DNA of 64,000 nucleotides from an uncultured Collinsella sp. (GCA_902470905.1 CABRIC010000001.1:50880-114879); one strand, 5' to 3'; positions 1 to 8,442 are shown, counted from the first letter of the stretch. Numbers and translations: made by a program. Notes: generated from the letters alone by a model not told the origin.

Positions 1-2
1 CG

Positions 3-704
3 CGCATGAGCGACCCCAAGATGATCAAGGGCATCCAGGAGGCCGTCTCCATCCCCGTCATGGCCAAGTGCCGCATCGGTCACATCGTCGAGGCGCAGGT
101 CCTGCAGGCCATCGAGATCGACTACATCGACGAGTCCGAGGTTCTCTCCCCTGCCGATGACGTCTATCACATCGACAAGACCCAGTTTGACGTGCCGTTT
201 GTCTGCGGCGCCCGTGATCTGGGCGAGGCGCTGCGCCGTGTTGCCGAAGGCGCCACGATGATTCGCACCAAGGGTGAGCCGGGTACGGGCGACGTCGTTC
301 AGGCCGTGCGTCACATGCGCAAGATCCAAAAGCAGATCCGTGACGTTGTTGCCCTGCGCAACGACGAGCTCTTTGAGGCAGCCAAGCAACTGCAGGTTCC
401 GGTCGAGCTGGTGCGCGAGGTCCATGCCACGGGCAAGCTTCCCGTTGTGAACTTTGCCGCCGGCGGCGTAGCGACCCCCGCCGACGCCGCGCTGATGATG
501 CAGCTGGGCGCCGAAGGCGTCTTTGTCGGCTCGGGCATCTTTAAGAGCGGCGACCCCGCCAAGCGCGCAGCCGCCATCGTCAAGGCCGTGGCAAACTTCA
601 CCGATGCCAAGCTCATCGCCGAGCTTTCGGAGGACCTGGGCGAGGCCATGGTGGGCATCAACGCCGACGAGATCGAGATTATCATGGAAGAGCGCGGGCG
701 CTAG
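3..704 (+). CDS. pdxS: Pyridoxal 5'-phosphate synthase lyase subunit PdxS (5' end cut off)
   Basis: This subunit condenses ribose 5-phosphate, glyceraldehyde 3-phosphate and PdxT-supplied ammonia into PLP. The frame is open at the left edge; by alignment from memory with Bacillus PdxS about 60 N-terminal residues lie outside the window, and the ATG at 6 is internal. Two active-site lysines are visible: PVMAK (Lys81 in Bacillus numbering) and the Lys of [10 protein letters not shown] (Lys149), besides the phosphate-binding stretches [10 protein letters not shown] and [11 protein letters not shown] of the TIM barrel. pdxT follows after 20 bp with its own ribosome binding site, so the two form an operon for the PdxS12-PdxT12 complex. 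Identification is certain; only the start is missing. Confidence 0.97.
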   Translation, partial: RMSDPKMIKGIQEAVSIPVMAKCRIGHIVEAQVLQAIEIDYIDESEVLSPADDVYHIDKTQFDVPFVCGARDLGEALRRVAEGATMIRTKGEPGTGDVVQAVRHMRKIQKQIRDVVALRNDELFEAAKQLQVPVELVREVHATGKLPVVNFAAGGVATPADAALMMQLGAEGVFVGSGIFKSGDPAKRAAAIVKAVANFTDAKLIAELSEDLGEAMVGINADEIEIIMEERGR

Positions 705-724
705 TCCAGCAGAAAGGATCGCAC

Positions 725-1312
725 ATGAGCGATTATGCAGACCAGACGGTCGCCGTGCTGGCGGTCCAAGGCGCTTTTGTCGAGCACGAGACAAGACTAT
801 CCGAGCTGGGCGTACACTGTATTGAGCTGAGGCAGGCGGCTGATTTGAAGCAGGACTTTGACCGTCTGGTACTTCCCGGCGGCGAGTCTACCGTTCAAGG
901 GAAGCTGCTTGATGAGTTGGGCATGCTCGAGGAGCTTCGTGCCCGCATCTCTGAAGGCATGCCCGTCCTGGGCACCTGTGCCGGCCTAATTCTGCTGGCT
1001 CACGACCTTGCCGCCCATGACGATAAGGGCACGCCGCGTTTGGCAACCATGGATGTACTTGTCGAGCGCAATGCCTACGGCAGGCAGCTCGGCAGCTTTC
1101 GAACCAAGGGGCAGCTAGCCGGCATCGACGGTGAAGTGCCACTGACGTTTATCCGCGCGCCCCGCATCGTCGAGGTCCACGGCGACGCAAAGGCCTTAGC
1201 GAAAGTCGACGGCCGTATCGTCGCCGCGCGCCAGGGCAACCAGCTCGGCGTAACCTTCCACCCCGAACTCGACGAAGACACCCGCCTCCACGAACTGTTC
1301 CTACAAATGTAG
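725..1312 (+). CDS. pdxT: Pyridoxal 5'-phosphate synthase glutaminase subunit PdxT
   Basis: This class I glutamine amidotransferase (195 aa, usual size about 190-200) hydrolyses glutamine and channels ammonia to PdxS. The start is VLAVQGAFVEH, the typical PdxT opening. The nucleophile is Cys85 in GTCAGLIL, the substrate loop is LPGGEST, and the His-Glu pair is in FHPEL (about residues 179 and 181). The ribosome binding site AGAAAGGA precedes the ATG. The gene ends the pdxST operon, and a large hairpin lies about 25 bp downstream. Confidence 0.97.
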   Translation: MSDYADQTVAVLAVQGAFVEHETRLSELGVHCIELRQAADLKQDFDRLVLPGGESTVQGKLLDELGMLEELRARISEGMPVLGTCAGLILLAHDLAAHDDKGTPRLATMDVLVERNAYGRQLGSFRTKGQLAGIDGEVPLTFIRAPRIVEVHGDAKALAKVDGRIVAARQGNQLGVTFHPELDEDTRLHELFLQM

Positions 1313-1336
1313 GCATCGAAATCAACAAACGAAATG

Positions 1337-1398
1337 AGAGTGGATAATCTCCCACTTTGAGCTTGAATGCAGGCTCAAACCGGGAGATCATCCACTCT
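1337..1398. repeat. Nested palindrome downstream of pdxT
   Basis: Arms 1337-1353 and 1382-1398 are 17-bp inverted repeats with one mismatch (AGAGTGGATRATCTCCC). Between them is a second inverted repeat, TTGAGC(C)...(G)GCTCAA. It could act as a terminator for pdxT, although there is only a short T-run after it, or be a copy of a dispersed palindromic repeat. The stretch 1313-1667 holds no gene; this palindrome and the repeat at 1410-1485 occupy its first half. Confidence 0.6.
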
Positions 1399-1404
1399 TG
1401 TTCT

Positions 1405-1485
1405 ATGTAGTCGTTTAAGAACGTCCCCAATGACTACAAGGAGTGTCCCAAGCTGCCGGCAGAAAAGGAACGTCCCTAACTGCCG
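1405..1485. repeat. Dispersed intergenic repeat, copy A
   Basis: The segment 1438-1485 (AAGGAGTGTCCC, then CTGCCGGCAG, AAAAGGAACGTCCCTAA, TGCCG) recurs almost unchanged at 38449-38496, and in inverted form with changes at 53131-53186. It is preceded by GTAGTC...GACTAC (1407-1436), which corresponds to CTAGTCATT...AATGACTAG in the copy at 38407. It is non-coding and sits between operons. Confidence 0.7.
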
Positions 1486-1667
1486 CATCCGGAGCAAGAC
1501 AACGCCGCAGGCAGAGGACGGACAGCGAGCGGGTCGCATTTGAGGCAAGGTGACGTGAAACGAAAGGGCGCTGACCTTCTGGTCGCGCCCTTGAAGTTGA
1601 ACGTCAGATTGTCCAAATGCGGCCCGCGCAGCGTCGGCCCGTTACGGCGTTTGGTAAAACGCCGTAA

Positions 1668-2579
1668 CTAAAAACGGTTGCCGCGGAAGCCGCCGCCGTT
1701 GCGGCCGCCACGGTCGCCACCGCGACCGCCACGGTCGTTACCACGGTTGCCGCCAAAGCCGCTACGGTTGCCACCGCGATCGCCATAGCCACCACGGTTG
1801 CCGCCAAAGCCGCCGCGACCGCCACGGTCGCCGCCACGGTCACCAAAACCGCCACGGCCGCCACGATCGCCACCGCGACCGCCGCGGTCGCCACCACGGC
1901 CACCACGATCGCCAAAGCCGCCGCGACCGCCACGGTCGCCACCGCGACCGCCACGGTCGTCACGGCCGCCGCGAGGACCGCGGTCCTCGTCCAGGCCCAT
2001 GGCGACGAGCGGAGCGATAACCTTATCGAGAGCGGCCATCAGCTCGGTGGCCTCCTCGTAAGAAAGCTCGGGCAGGAGCTTCTCCTTCTTGTTGGCAAGC
2101 TCGACCAGGCCCTCAGCGGCATCCTCGGCAGCGAAGACGACGATCTTGCGCATATCGCCCTCGGCGTCGTCGATGCGGCCGACCAGATCGGCAGCCTCGG
2201 CCTCGGCCATCAGGCCATCGAGCTCACGGAGGCGCATGCCCAGCAGGTCGGACATTTCCTTCTGCTCCATCTTGGGCTTGAGGTCAAGAAGCTTGATGGC
2301 GCGCTCGATGTTCGCCATGCGCTCGGCCTTGGCCTCCTCCTCCTTGGAAATAGCAAAGCGACGGCTACGCAGCAGGCGGGCGGCCTTCTGCATCTTGTCC
2401 ATCAGCTCTTCGTCATCGTAATCAACGGCGGCCTCGACAACCTCGGCCTCCTCCTCGGCGGAAACCTCGTCAGCAGCCTCAACCTCGGCAGCTTCGGTCT
2501 CCACGGTCTCGACTGCCTCGACCTCGGCAGCCATGGTCTCGTTCTCGGTCTCGTTCATGATCTCTTCGTTCTCGGACAT
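1668..2579 (-). CDS. Acidic/winged-helix-like protein with long C-terminal RGG repeat tail
   Basis: 303 aa. Residues 1-60 are strongly acidic (Glu/Ala/Val repeats). Residues about 60-190 are helical and charged; one part (LLDLKPKMEQKEMSDLLG, then LRELDGLMAEAEAADLVGRI) resembles a MarR-like winged helix. From about residue 197 to the end the chain is RGG/DRGG repeats with scattered Phe and Tyr, ending in NRF. RGG tails bind RNA and promote condensates or ribosome association in other proteins; that role here is inference. The ribosome binding site AAGGAG lies just before the ATG. It is a single gene with no partner. The repeat-rich DNA (1680-1970) can mislead assemblers. The precise function is unknown. 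Confidence 0.85.
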   Translation of the reverse strand: MSENEEIMNETENETMAAEVEAVETVETEAAEVEAADEVSAEEEAEVVEAAVDYDDEELMDKMQKAARLLRSRRFAISKEEEAKAERMANIERAIKLLDLKPKMEQKEMSDLLGMRLRELDGLMAEAEAADLVGRIDDAEGDMRKIVVFAAEDAAEGLVELANKKEKLLPELSYEEATELMAALDKVIAPLVAMGLDEDRGPRGGRDDRGGRGGDRGGRGGFGDRGGRGGDRGGRGGDRGGRGGFGDRGGDRGGRGGFGGNRGGYGDRGGNRSGFGGNRGNDRGGRGGDRGGRNGGGFRGNRF

Positions 2580-2731
2580 GAGACTCCTTCTTGGCCCTCT
2601 CGGGCATCATCGCCCCATTCGCGGGGCCCGTCGCGCACTCTTTGCGCTTTAAACATTCATGCCTCTCGGCAAAACGTCCATTAGTTTATGGTGTCGCCAT
2701 CCAATCTAGCTGCAGAATCTATGTGCACACA

Positions 2732-4147
2732 TTAATGCGACATGTGCGACTCACGACGAGCGTACACCAGCGACACCGCGAACCCGACCACGGCAATTAC
2801 AGCCGCCACACGCACGGCAGTTACAAATCCAATCGCCTGGGCAACGTCGGTCGCAGCGCCAGCGGCGCCGGCGGTCGCAGCAGAACTCGAGAGCAGACCG
2901 ATAAACAGCGACGGGCCAAACGATGCGGCAATCATGTTCCACGTGTTGAGCAATGCCGTTCCGTGAGGATGCTCAGCGGCAGGTAGCGTCTCCAAGCCGG
3001 CCGTCTGCGAGGGGCTTAGCACCAAACCGACTCCGGCATACACCACAACGGTCAGCGCCACAACGACGCCGATGTTCATGCTTGCCGCCGTCATCGATAT
3101 GGCAGTCTGCCCCACGGCAATCAGAGCAAAGCCAATCGGTAGCAGCGGCCATGCGCCACGGGCGTCCATCACTCGTCCGCCCACAATCGAGGTCACTGCG
3201 TTGCAGGCAATCGCCGGCAAAATGAGCAAGCCCGCAATAAGTGCGGTCATGCCGTATGCGCCCTCAAAATAGAGCGGCAACAAAACGCTCATCGAGAATG
3301 TCGTCATCATCGACACCACCACAAGCAGACACGCAGGCCAAAAACGAACGCTCGCCATGGGACGCACGTTAAGCACCGGATGCTCGAGCTTGAGCTGACG
3401 GGCCGCAAACAGGCCGAGCAGCACAACAGCGGCGAAGAACGTCACGATGCCGGCAATCAGATTGGTCGAGAACTCGCCTACGGAATACACAAATGCCGTA
3501 ATGCCGGCGGCGAGTAAAACAACCGACAGAATATCGAGCGTGGTGTTCGAGCGCTCCCCGACATTCTGAACATGCTTTACGCCCGCCGCAGCGACCACAA
3601 TGCCGCCCACCAGCGGCACTATGAACACCGCCCTCCAGCCAAACAACGTGCACATAAGACCGCTGATCACGGGTCCAAACGCCGGCCCCAGCGTAATGCA
3701 GGCACCGCCCAAGCTCAGATACAGACCGAGCTTCTCGCGCGGGGCGCAAGACAGCACAACGTTCATCATGAGCGGGAACAAGACGCCCGATCCCGCAGCC
3801 TGCAAAATACGACTTGGCAGCAAAACGCTAAACGACGGAGCGATCAGACACAGGACTTCGCCGGCGACCATACATCCGCATGCGAAAAACAGCAGCTTGC
3901 GCGTCGAGAAACGGCCGGACAGGAAGGCCATGATGGCCGTAAAGATCGACGTCACGATCATGTAGCCCGAGACGAGCCACTGCGCCGTGGTGGCACTCAC
4001 CGAAAAGGCTGCCATAATGTCGTGCAACGCCACGTTAATGATGTTCTCGTTAAACGCGGCAACAAAGGCTGCAATATACATAACGACGAGAATCGCCGCA
4101 GTGGCCGATGGCGTTGCTTGAACTTGTTGCTGAGATTTGCTCCCCAT
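2732..4147 (-). CDS. MFS multidrug-type exporter (DHA2/EmrB-like)
   Basis: An integral membrane transporter of about 471 aa, with 12-14 predicted helices, probably exporting small molecules by proton antiport. The N-terminus starts after a short QQQ-containing cytoplasmic stretch. Motif A-like FLSGRFSTRKLL follows helix 2, and the antiporter motif C is seen as GGACITLGPAFGPVISG. The ATG at 4147 was chosen because AGGAAGG lies six bases before it; the frame is open for another 411 bases upstream, but that part has no membrane character. It is transcribed alone, divergent from the deformylase gene. The substrate cannot be told from sequence. Confidence 0.88.
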   Translation of the reverse strand: MGSKSQQQVQATPSATAAILVVMYIAAFVAAFNENIINVALHDIMAAFSVSATTAQWLVSGYMIVTSIFTAIMAFLSGRFSTRKLLFFACGCMVAGEVLCLIAPSFSVLLPSRILQAAGSGVLFPLMMNVVLSCAPREKLGLYLSLGGACITLGPAFGPVISGLMCTLFGWRAVFIVPLVGGIVVAAAGVKHVQNVGERSNTTLDILSVVLLAAGITAFVYSVGEFSTNLIAGIVTFFAAVVLLGLFAARQLKLEHPVLNVRPMASVRFWPACLLVVVSMMTTFSMSVLLPLYFEGAYGMTALIAGLLILPAIACNAVTSIVGGRVMDARGAWPLLPIGFALIAVGQTAISMTAASMNIGVVVALTVVVYAGVGLVLSPSQTAGLETLPAAEHPHGTALLNTWNMIAASFGPSLFIGLLSSSAATAGAAGAATDVAQAIGFVTAVRVAAVIAVVGFAVSLVYARRESHMSH

Positions 4148-4352
4148 GCATTTCCTTCCTCTTGGAACGACAGTCGCATCGCCCCAGAGGAACAGTCCAG
4201 GGCGAAAAATGAGCCCTAGACTTACGCCAGACGCCGTACACGACGAATCTGGCAACATGGTCCAACGTTGAAAGATTGTAACGCGGACGCGCAGCTTTCC
4301 TTCCGCGCTATTATTAAAAGTCCACGAAAGCATAAGACATGAGGAGCCCGCC

Positions 4353-4763
4353 ATGATTAAGCCCATCATGAAATCCGAGTTCTTTTTGCGCCTGCCTTCC
4401 GAAGACGCGGGACCCGACGATGCCGTGACCGGGCAGGATCTCCTGGATACACTCCACGAGCATGAGCACGAGTGCGTGGGGCTCGCCGCCAACATGATCG
4501 GTGTGCGCAAGCGCATCATCTGCGTAAAGGACGGCAACAGGACACTCCTGATGTACAACCCTCAAATTCTTGAGCAGGTCAATGCCTATCAGACGAGCGA
4601 AGGATGCCTCTCGCTGATCGGCGAGCGCCCCTGTACCCGCTATCGCCGCATTAAGGTGGAGTATTTGGACGAGAACTTCGTCCACCGCATCAAAAACTTC
4701 TCGGGCTACACCGCCGAGATCATCCAGCACGAAATCGACCACTGCAACGGGATTGTTATTTAG
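4353..4763 (+). CDS. def: Peptide deformylase (short clostridial-type form)
   Basis: Removes the formyl group from the N-terminal Met of new proteins. At 136 aa it is shorter than E. coli Def (169 aa). The three family motifs are recognisable: GLAANMIG (motif 1, where the usual Gln is Met, as I recall for this short subfamily), EGCLSL (motif 2, metal-binding Cys) and QHEIDH (motif 3, HExxH metal ligands and catalytic Glu). The ATG at 4353 follows TGAGGAGCCCGCC. A strong shared terminator follows at 4779-4814. A second, altered paralogue is at 12087-12506. Confidence 0.9.
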   Translation: MIKPIMKSEFFLRLPSEDAGPDDAVTGQDLLDTLHEHEHECVGLAANMIGVRKRIICVKDGNRTLLMYNPQILEQVNAYQTSEGCLSLIGERPCTRYRRIKVEYLDENFVHRIKNFSGYTAEIIQHEIDHCNGIVI

Positions 4764-4778
4764 TTCCGCCGATTCAAG

Positions 4779-4814
4779 AAAGCTCCCTGCAGCAAAAAAA
4801 CTGCAGGGAGCTTT
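4779..4814. terminator. Bidirectional rho-independent terminator
   Basis: A perfect 14-bp inverted repeat (AAAGCTCCCTGCAG / CTGCAGGGAGCTTT) with an eight-base A-rich loop and T or A runs on both sides. It separates the deformylase gene from the convergent aminotransferase gene. Confidence 0.9.
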
Positions 4815-4837
4815 TCATAGTGCGGAGTTTCTATCCC

Positions 4838-6358
4838 CTACGACTGGCGGTAATGGTCAAAGAAGTCGGCGAGGTCTTCGAGGGACTCTTTGAGTACTTC
4901 CATGCGCGGCAGGTACACGATGCGGAAGTGGTCGGGCTCAGCCCAGTTGAAGCCGCCGCCGCGCGTGATCAGGATCTTCTTCTCGTGCAGCAGGTCAAGG
5001 GCGAACTGCTCGTCATCGGTGATGTTGAACTTCTTCACATCCATCTTGGGGAAGATGTAGAACGCCGCACGCGGCTTAACCACCGAGATGCCGTCAATCT
5101 TGTTGAGCGCCTCATACACAAAGTTGCGCTGCTCGTAGACACGGCCGCCGGGACGGATGTAGTCGTTAACGGACTGATGACCACCGAGTGCCGTCTGAAC
5201 GATCGACTGAGCCGGCACGTTGGAGCACAGGCGCATGTTCGAGAGCATGTTGACGCCCATGATGAAGTCGCTCATGCAGCGCTGGTTGCCCGAAAGCACC
5301 ATCCAGCCAATACGATAGCCCGCAATCATGTGAGACTTGGACAGACCGCTAAAGGTAACGCAGGGCAGGTCGGGGGCGAGCGAGGCAATCGAGACGTGCT
5401 CGTAGCCGTCCATGCACAGGCGGTCGTAGATCTCATCGGCAAAGATCATCAGCTGATGCCTGCGCGCAATCTCGACGATGCCCTCGAGCACCTCGCGCGG
5501 ATAGACAGAACCCGTGGGGTTGTTGGGGTTGATGATGACGAGGGCTTTGGTCGCACTCGTAATCTTGGACTCCATATCCTCCAAGTCGGGATACCAATCC
5601 GCCTGCTCATCACACAGATAATGTACGGGATGACCGCCGGCAAGGGTTGCGCACGCCGTCCAAAGCGGATAGTCGGGGCTGGGGATCAGAATCTCGTCGC
5701 CGTTGTCGAGCAGCGCGTTCATCGAAAGCTGAATGAGCTCGGACACGCCGTTGCCCGTGTAGATATGCTCCATCTGAACGTTGGGCAGGCCCTTGATCTG
5801 CGAATACTGCATGATTGCCTTGCGCGCGGAGAACAGGCCACGCGAGTTGGAATAGCCTTCGCAGTCGGGCAGCTGCTGGCGCATGTCCTTGATGACCTCA
5901 TCGGGTGTGCGGAAACCGAAGGGCGCCGGGTTGCCGATATTGAGCTTGAGGATGCGCTCGCCCTCGTCCTCCATACGGGCGGCCTCGTCGACGACGGGAC
6001 CGCGCACGTCATACAGGACGTTGTCGAGTTTGGTGGATTTAGAAAAAGTACGCATGGTGGTGCTCCTTGCAATTTGAGCTGAGGGATGGGGTTCGGGCTT
6101 GGAATCGTTGCGGGGTGATGATGCCTCGCCTTGATCGGCGTCGCCGGCGAGCAGCCAGGTAACATCGACCTCCAAAATACGGGCGAGCAGCTCAGCCACA
6201 TCGCGCCGCGGAATCGTCTTGCCGCTCACATATTGGCTCATCTGACTCTTGCCGAGTTTTTTGCCGAGCATCTCCGATGCGCGGATTACGTCCGACTGGC
6301 GAACGTCGCGATTGGACATAGTCTGTCGCAGGCGATCGCTAAACGTCTCTTGGGCCAC
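4838..6358 (-). CDS. XRE helix-turn-helix fused to AlaA-type alanine aminotransferase
   Basis: 506 aa. Residues 1-75 form an HTH_XRE domain (RQSDVIRASEMLGKKLGKSQ, then SGKTIPRRDVAELLARILEV). A Pro/Ser linker (about 76-101) leads into a full fold-type I aminotransferase that closely matches E. coli AlaA from TKLDNVLYDVRGPV to the C-terminus. PLP residues visible are NPNNPTG, the Asp of FADEIYD and the Schiff-base Lys in GLSKSHMIAGYR (about Lys341). It should interconvert alanine/pyruvate and glutamate/2-oxoglutarate. The GTG at 6358 was chosen because AAGGAGG stands five bases before it. An in-frame ATG at 6055, at the domain boundary, has its own AAGGAG and may give the enzyme alone. Fusion to a DNA-binding domain suggests autoregulation. 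Confidence 0.9.
   Translation of the reverse strand: MAQETFSDRLRQTMSNRDVRQSDVIRASEMLGKKLGKSQMSQYVSGKTIPRRDVAELLARILEVDVTWLLAGDADQGEASSPRNDSKPEPHPSAQIARSTTMRTFSKSTKLDNVLYDVRGPVVDEAARMEDEGERILKLNIGNPAPFGFRTPDEVIKDMRQQLPDCEGYSNSRGLFSARKAIMQYSQIKGLPNVQMEHIYTGNGVSELIQLSMNALLDNGDEILIPSPDYPLWTACATLAGGHPVHYLCDEQADWYPDLEDMESKITSATKALVIINPNNPTGSVYPREVLEGIVEIARRHQLMIFADEIYDRLCMDGYEHVSIASLAPDLPCVTFSGLSKSHMIAGYRIGWMVLSGNQRCMSDFIMGVNMLSNMRLCSNVPAQSIVQTALGGHQSVNDYIRPGGRVYEQRNFVYEALNKIDGISVVKPRAAFYIFPKMDVKKFNITDDEQFALDLLHEKKILITRGGGFNWAEPDHFRIVYLPRMEVLKESLEDLADFFDHYRQS
6040..6075 (-). promoter_or_regulatory. Internal ribosome binding site at the HTH/aminotransferase boundary
   Basis: Reading the minus strand, GCAAGGAGCACCACC precedes the in-frame ATG at 6055 (MRTFSKSTKLDNV). 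The Shine-Dalgarno spacing is good (eight bases), and the ATG falls where stand-alone AlaA proteins begin. This could start a second, enzyme-only product. Confidence 0.55.
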
Positions 6359-6379
6359 TAGAACCTCCTTGCTGGCAAA

Positions 6380-6465
6380 GTTCAATTTATAGAACACGAA
6401 TTGAACCTGGGTTCAATTTAGGCAGCAGTATAGCGCGGCGCATTATCGGGAAGTTCAATTTCATA
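6380..6465. promoter_or_regulatory. Putative operator/promoter of the HTH-aminotransferase gene
   Basis: A perfect 9-bp inverted repeat, AATTGAACC-TG-GGTTCAATT (6399-6418), is flanked by further GTTCAATT half-sites at 6380-6387 and 6452-6459. All lie just upstream of the GTG start at 6358. The arrangement fits a site bound by the gene's own XRE domain; this is inference from position and symmetry. Confidence 0.6.
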
Positions 6466-6520
6466 AGAAAATGCGCCGGACTCTGAGATTTGCCCAAAGC
6501 GGACAATGACACGCACACGT

Positions 6521-7378
6521 TTAGAGGTATTCGAGGAAACGGGCGGCAGCAAGCGAAACATCGGCCGTTCGATATATGGCGTTGATCTGCCGATGGGGAT
6601 GCCCCTCGAGTGGGCGCACGGCAACATCGAACTGGCAGCGGCGCAAGATGAGCGCGGGAAGAATGCTCACGCCCAGGCCGTCCTCGACCATAGCCATAAT
6701 CGCATAGTCATCCCAGGTCGACAGCTTAGAGCGCACCGCCAGGCCCGCGCGGCGAAACAGCGGCGTAATCTCATCATCGGTGCCTCGTTCTAGCAGAATA
6801 AACTGCTCGTTGGCTAAATCGGCAAGAGAAACGACCTCCGCCGTGGCAAGCAAAGAGTCCGCCGGCACTACCGCCATCAACTCGTCGCGCACCAAAGACC
6901 GCGATGCCATGCCGTTTTCTCGGGGTTCACGCGGGATAAAGCCCAGATCGCAGCGGCCCTCTGCCACCCATTGTTCAATCTCTGAGTAATCGCCCATCAG
7001 CAACTCGTAATCGACGTCCGGGTGATCGGCGCGAAAGCGCGCAATCACCGGCGGCAGCACGTGGGTCGCCACGCTCGAAAACGTACCGATGCAGATTTTA
7101 CCGCGCATGAGCCCGCGCATCTCATCCACCCGTCGCTGCAAGCGAGTGAATTCCTCACAGAGCGCTTCGACAGCCGGCATGACCTGCCGCCCATCGGCAG
7201 AAAGAGCCACGCCCTCGCGACTGCGGTCGAGCACCTTAAAGCCCCAATCGGCCTCAAGATCGGCCACCATACGGCTCACGCCCGATTGCGAATAGCTCAG
7301 GCGCTCGGCAGCACGCGTAAAGCTTCCGGCGCGCACCGTCTCCAGCAGCACCTGCATCTTTTGAATATTCGTTTCCAC
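6521..7378 (-). CDS. LysR-family transcriptional regulator
   Basis: About 285 aa with an N-terminal winged helix (LLETVRAGSFTRAAERLSYS, then SGVSRMVADLE) and a C-terminal LysR substrate domain (GKICIGTFSSVATHVLP; DYAIMAMVEDGLGVSILP). The GTG at 7378 is preferred because GAGGGG precedes it; a TTG four codons upstream is possible. It is divergent from the EamA transporter at 7497 and so probably controls it. It resembles the LysR at 39977-40843, which is also divergent from an EamA gene. Confidence 0.9.
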   Translation of the reverse strand: METNIQKMQVLLETVRAGSFTRAAERLSYSQSGVSRMVADLEADWGFKVLDRSREGVALSADGRQVMPAVEALCEEFTRLQRRVDEMRGLMRGKICIGTFSSVATHVLPPVIARFRADHPDVDYELLMGDYSEIEQWVAEGRCDLGFIPREPRENGMASRSLVRDELMAVVPADSLLATAEVVSLADLANEQFILLERGTDDEITPLFRRAGLAVRSKLSTWDDYAIMAMVEDGLGVSILPALILRRCQFDVAVRPLEGHPHRQINAIYRTADVSLAAARFLEYL

Positions 7379-7450
7379 GGCACCCCTCAACCTTTACATG
7401 CGTTTTTATCATGTTTGCCATGCATTATATTCGCTTTTCTTCTATTGCCA

Positions 7451-7467
7451 GTTCACCCATAGTGAAC
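7451..7467. promoter_or_regulatory. Possible LysR operator in the divergent intergenic region
   Basis: The inverted repeat GTTCAC-CCATA-GTGAAC lies between the divergent lysR and eamA genes, 30 bp before the transporter start. It is short and unproven. Confidence 0.3.
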
Positions 7468-7496
7468 ATGCTCGAATATAGAGGGGACGGAAACGC

Positions 7497-8408
7497 ATGG
7501 ACAACGGACTGTTTACGTACTTAGCAGCATTGCTATTGTTTGGCTCCAACGGTATCATCGCCGCTGCCATCGCGCTGCCGAGCTCCGATATCGTGCTACT
7601 ACGCACGTTTTTGGGCGCGCTCTCGCTTGTCACCATCCTCGCCATCACCCAAAGCCATAAGTTGCAGGCACCATCTCGTCCCCGCGAAGCCGCAGCACTC
7701 CTTCTCTCGGGAGCCGCACTGGGCGCCAGCTGGATTTTCCTGTTCCGCGCCTATCAGACGATCGGCGTCGGCGTATCCTCGCTGCTGTACTACTGCGGCC
7801 CCATCATTGTCATGGCGCTCTCCCCGCTCATCTTTGGCGAAAAGCTGACCGGCGGCAAAATCGCCGGCTTTATCGCCGTTGCTTGCGGTGCTTTTCTCAT
7901 TGCAGCACAAGGTCTAGGCGGCAATATGCCCATTGCGGGTATCGCCTGCGGTATCGCCTCGGCATTTTGCTATGCGCTGATGGTCATCGCTAGCAAGGGT
8001 GCGCCACACATCGAAGGCCTCGAGAACTCCACGCTCCAGGTGAGCGCCGCCTTTGTGACCGCGCTGGTCCTCACGCTCATCACGCAGGGCGCTCCCTCAT
8101 TCCTGTCCGCCGGCGTCGCCGCCAGTATTGATTGGCGCGCCGTCGTCATGCTCGGCGTCGTCAACACCGGCATCGGTTGCCTGCTCTACTTTAGTGCCGT
8201 CGCCAAGCTGCCCGTCCAGACCGTCGCGGTCGTCGGCTACCTCGAGCCGCTTTCGGCCGTCGTGTTCTCGGCCGTCCTTTTGGGCGAAGCCATAACACCG
8301 GTCCGCCTGATGGGCGCCGCGCTTATCATCGGCGGCGCGATTTTTTGCGAACTCGCCGGCAAACGCGCAAACGCCAAGGCTGGCATCGCCCAGACAGTAC
8401 GTGCTTAA
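7497..8408 (+). CDS. EamA-family (DMT superfamily) transporter
   Basis: 303 aa, about ten hydrophobic segments in two repeated EamA halves (the second beginning near IAGIACGIASAFCYALMV). It ends with a short positively charged tail (GKRANAKAG). Such proteins export or import amino acids and other metabolites; the substrate is unknown. GAGGGGACGG precedes the ATG. Its divergent LysR neighbour is the likely regulator. Confidence 0.9.
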   Translation: MDNGLFTYLAALLLFGSNGIIAAAIALPSSDIVLLRTFLGALSLVTILAITQSHKLQAPSRPREAAALLLSGAALGASWIFLFRAYQTIGVGVSSLLYYCGPIIVMALSPLIFGEKLTGGKIAGFIAVACGAFLIAAQGLGGNMPIAGIACGIASAFCYALMVIASKGAPHIEGLENSTLQVSAAFVTALVLTLITQGAPSFLSAGVAASIDWRAVVMLGVVNTGIGCLLYFSAVAKLPVQTVAVVGYLEPLSAVVFSAVLLGEAITPVRLMGAALIIGGAIFCELAGKRANAKAGIAQTVRA

Positions 8409-8442
8409 AAGCCCCTGCTTTGAAATACTACCTGCGTAGATA

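Noticed and set aside
4820..6082. 420-codon plus-strand open frame
   Set aside because: Antisense to the aminotransferase gene; no protein family features.
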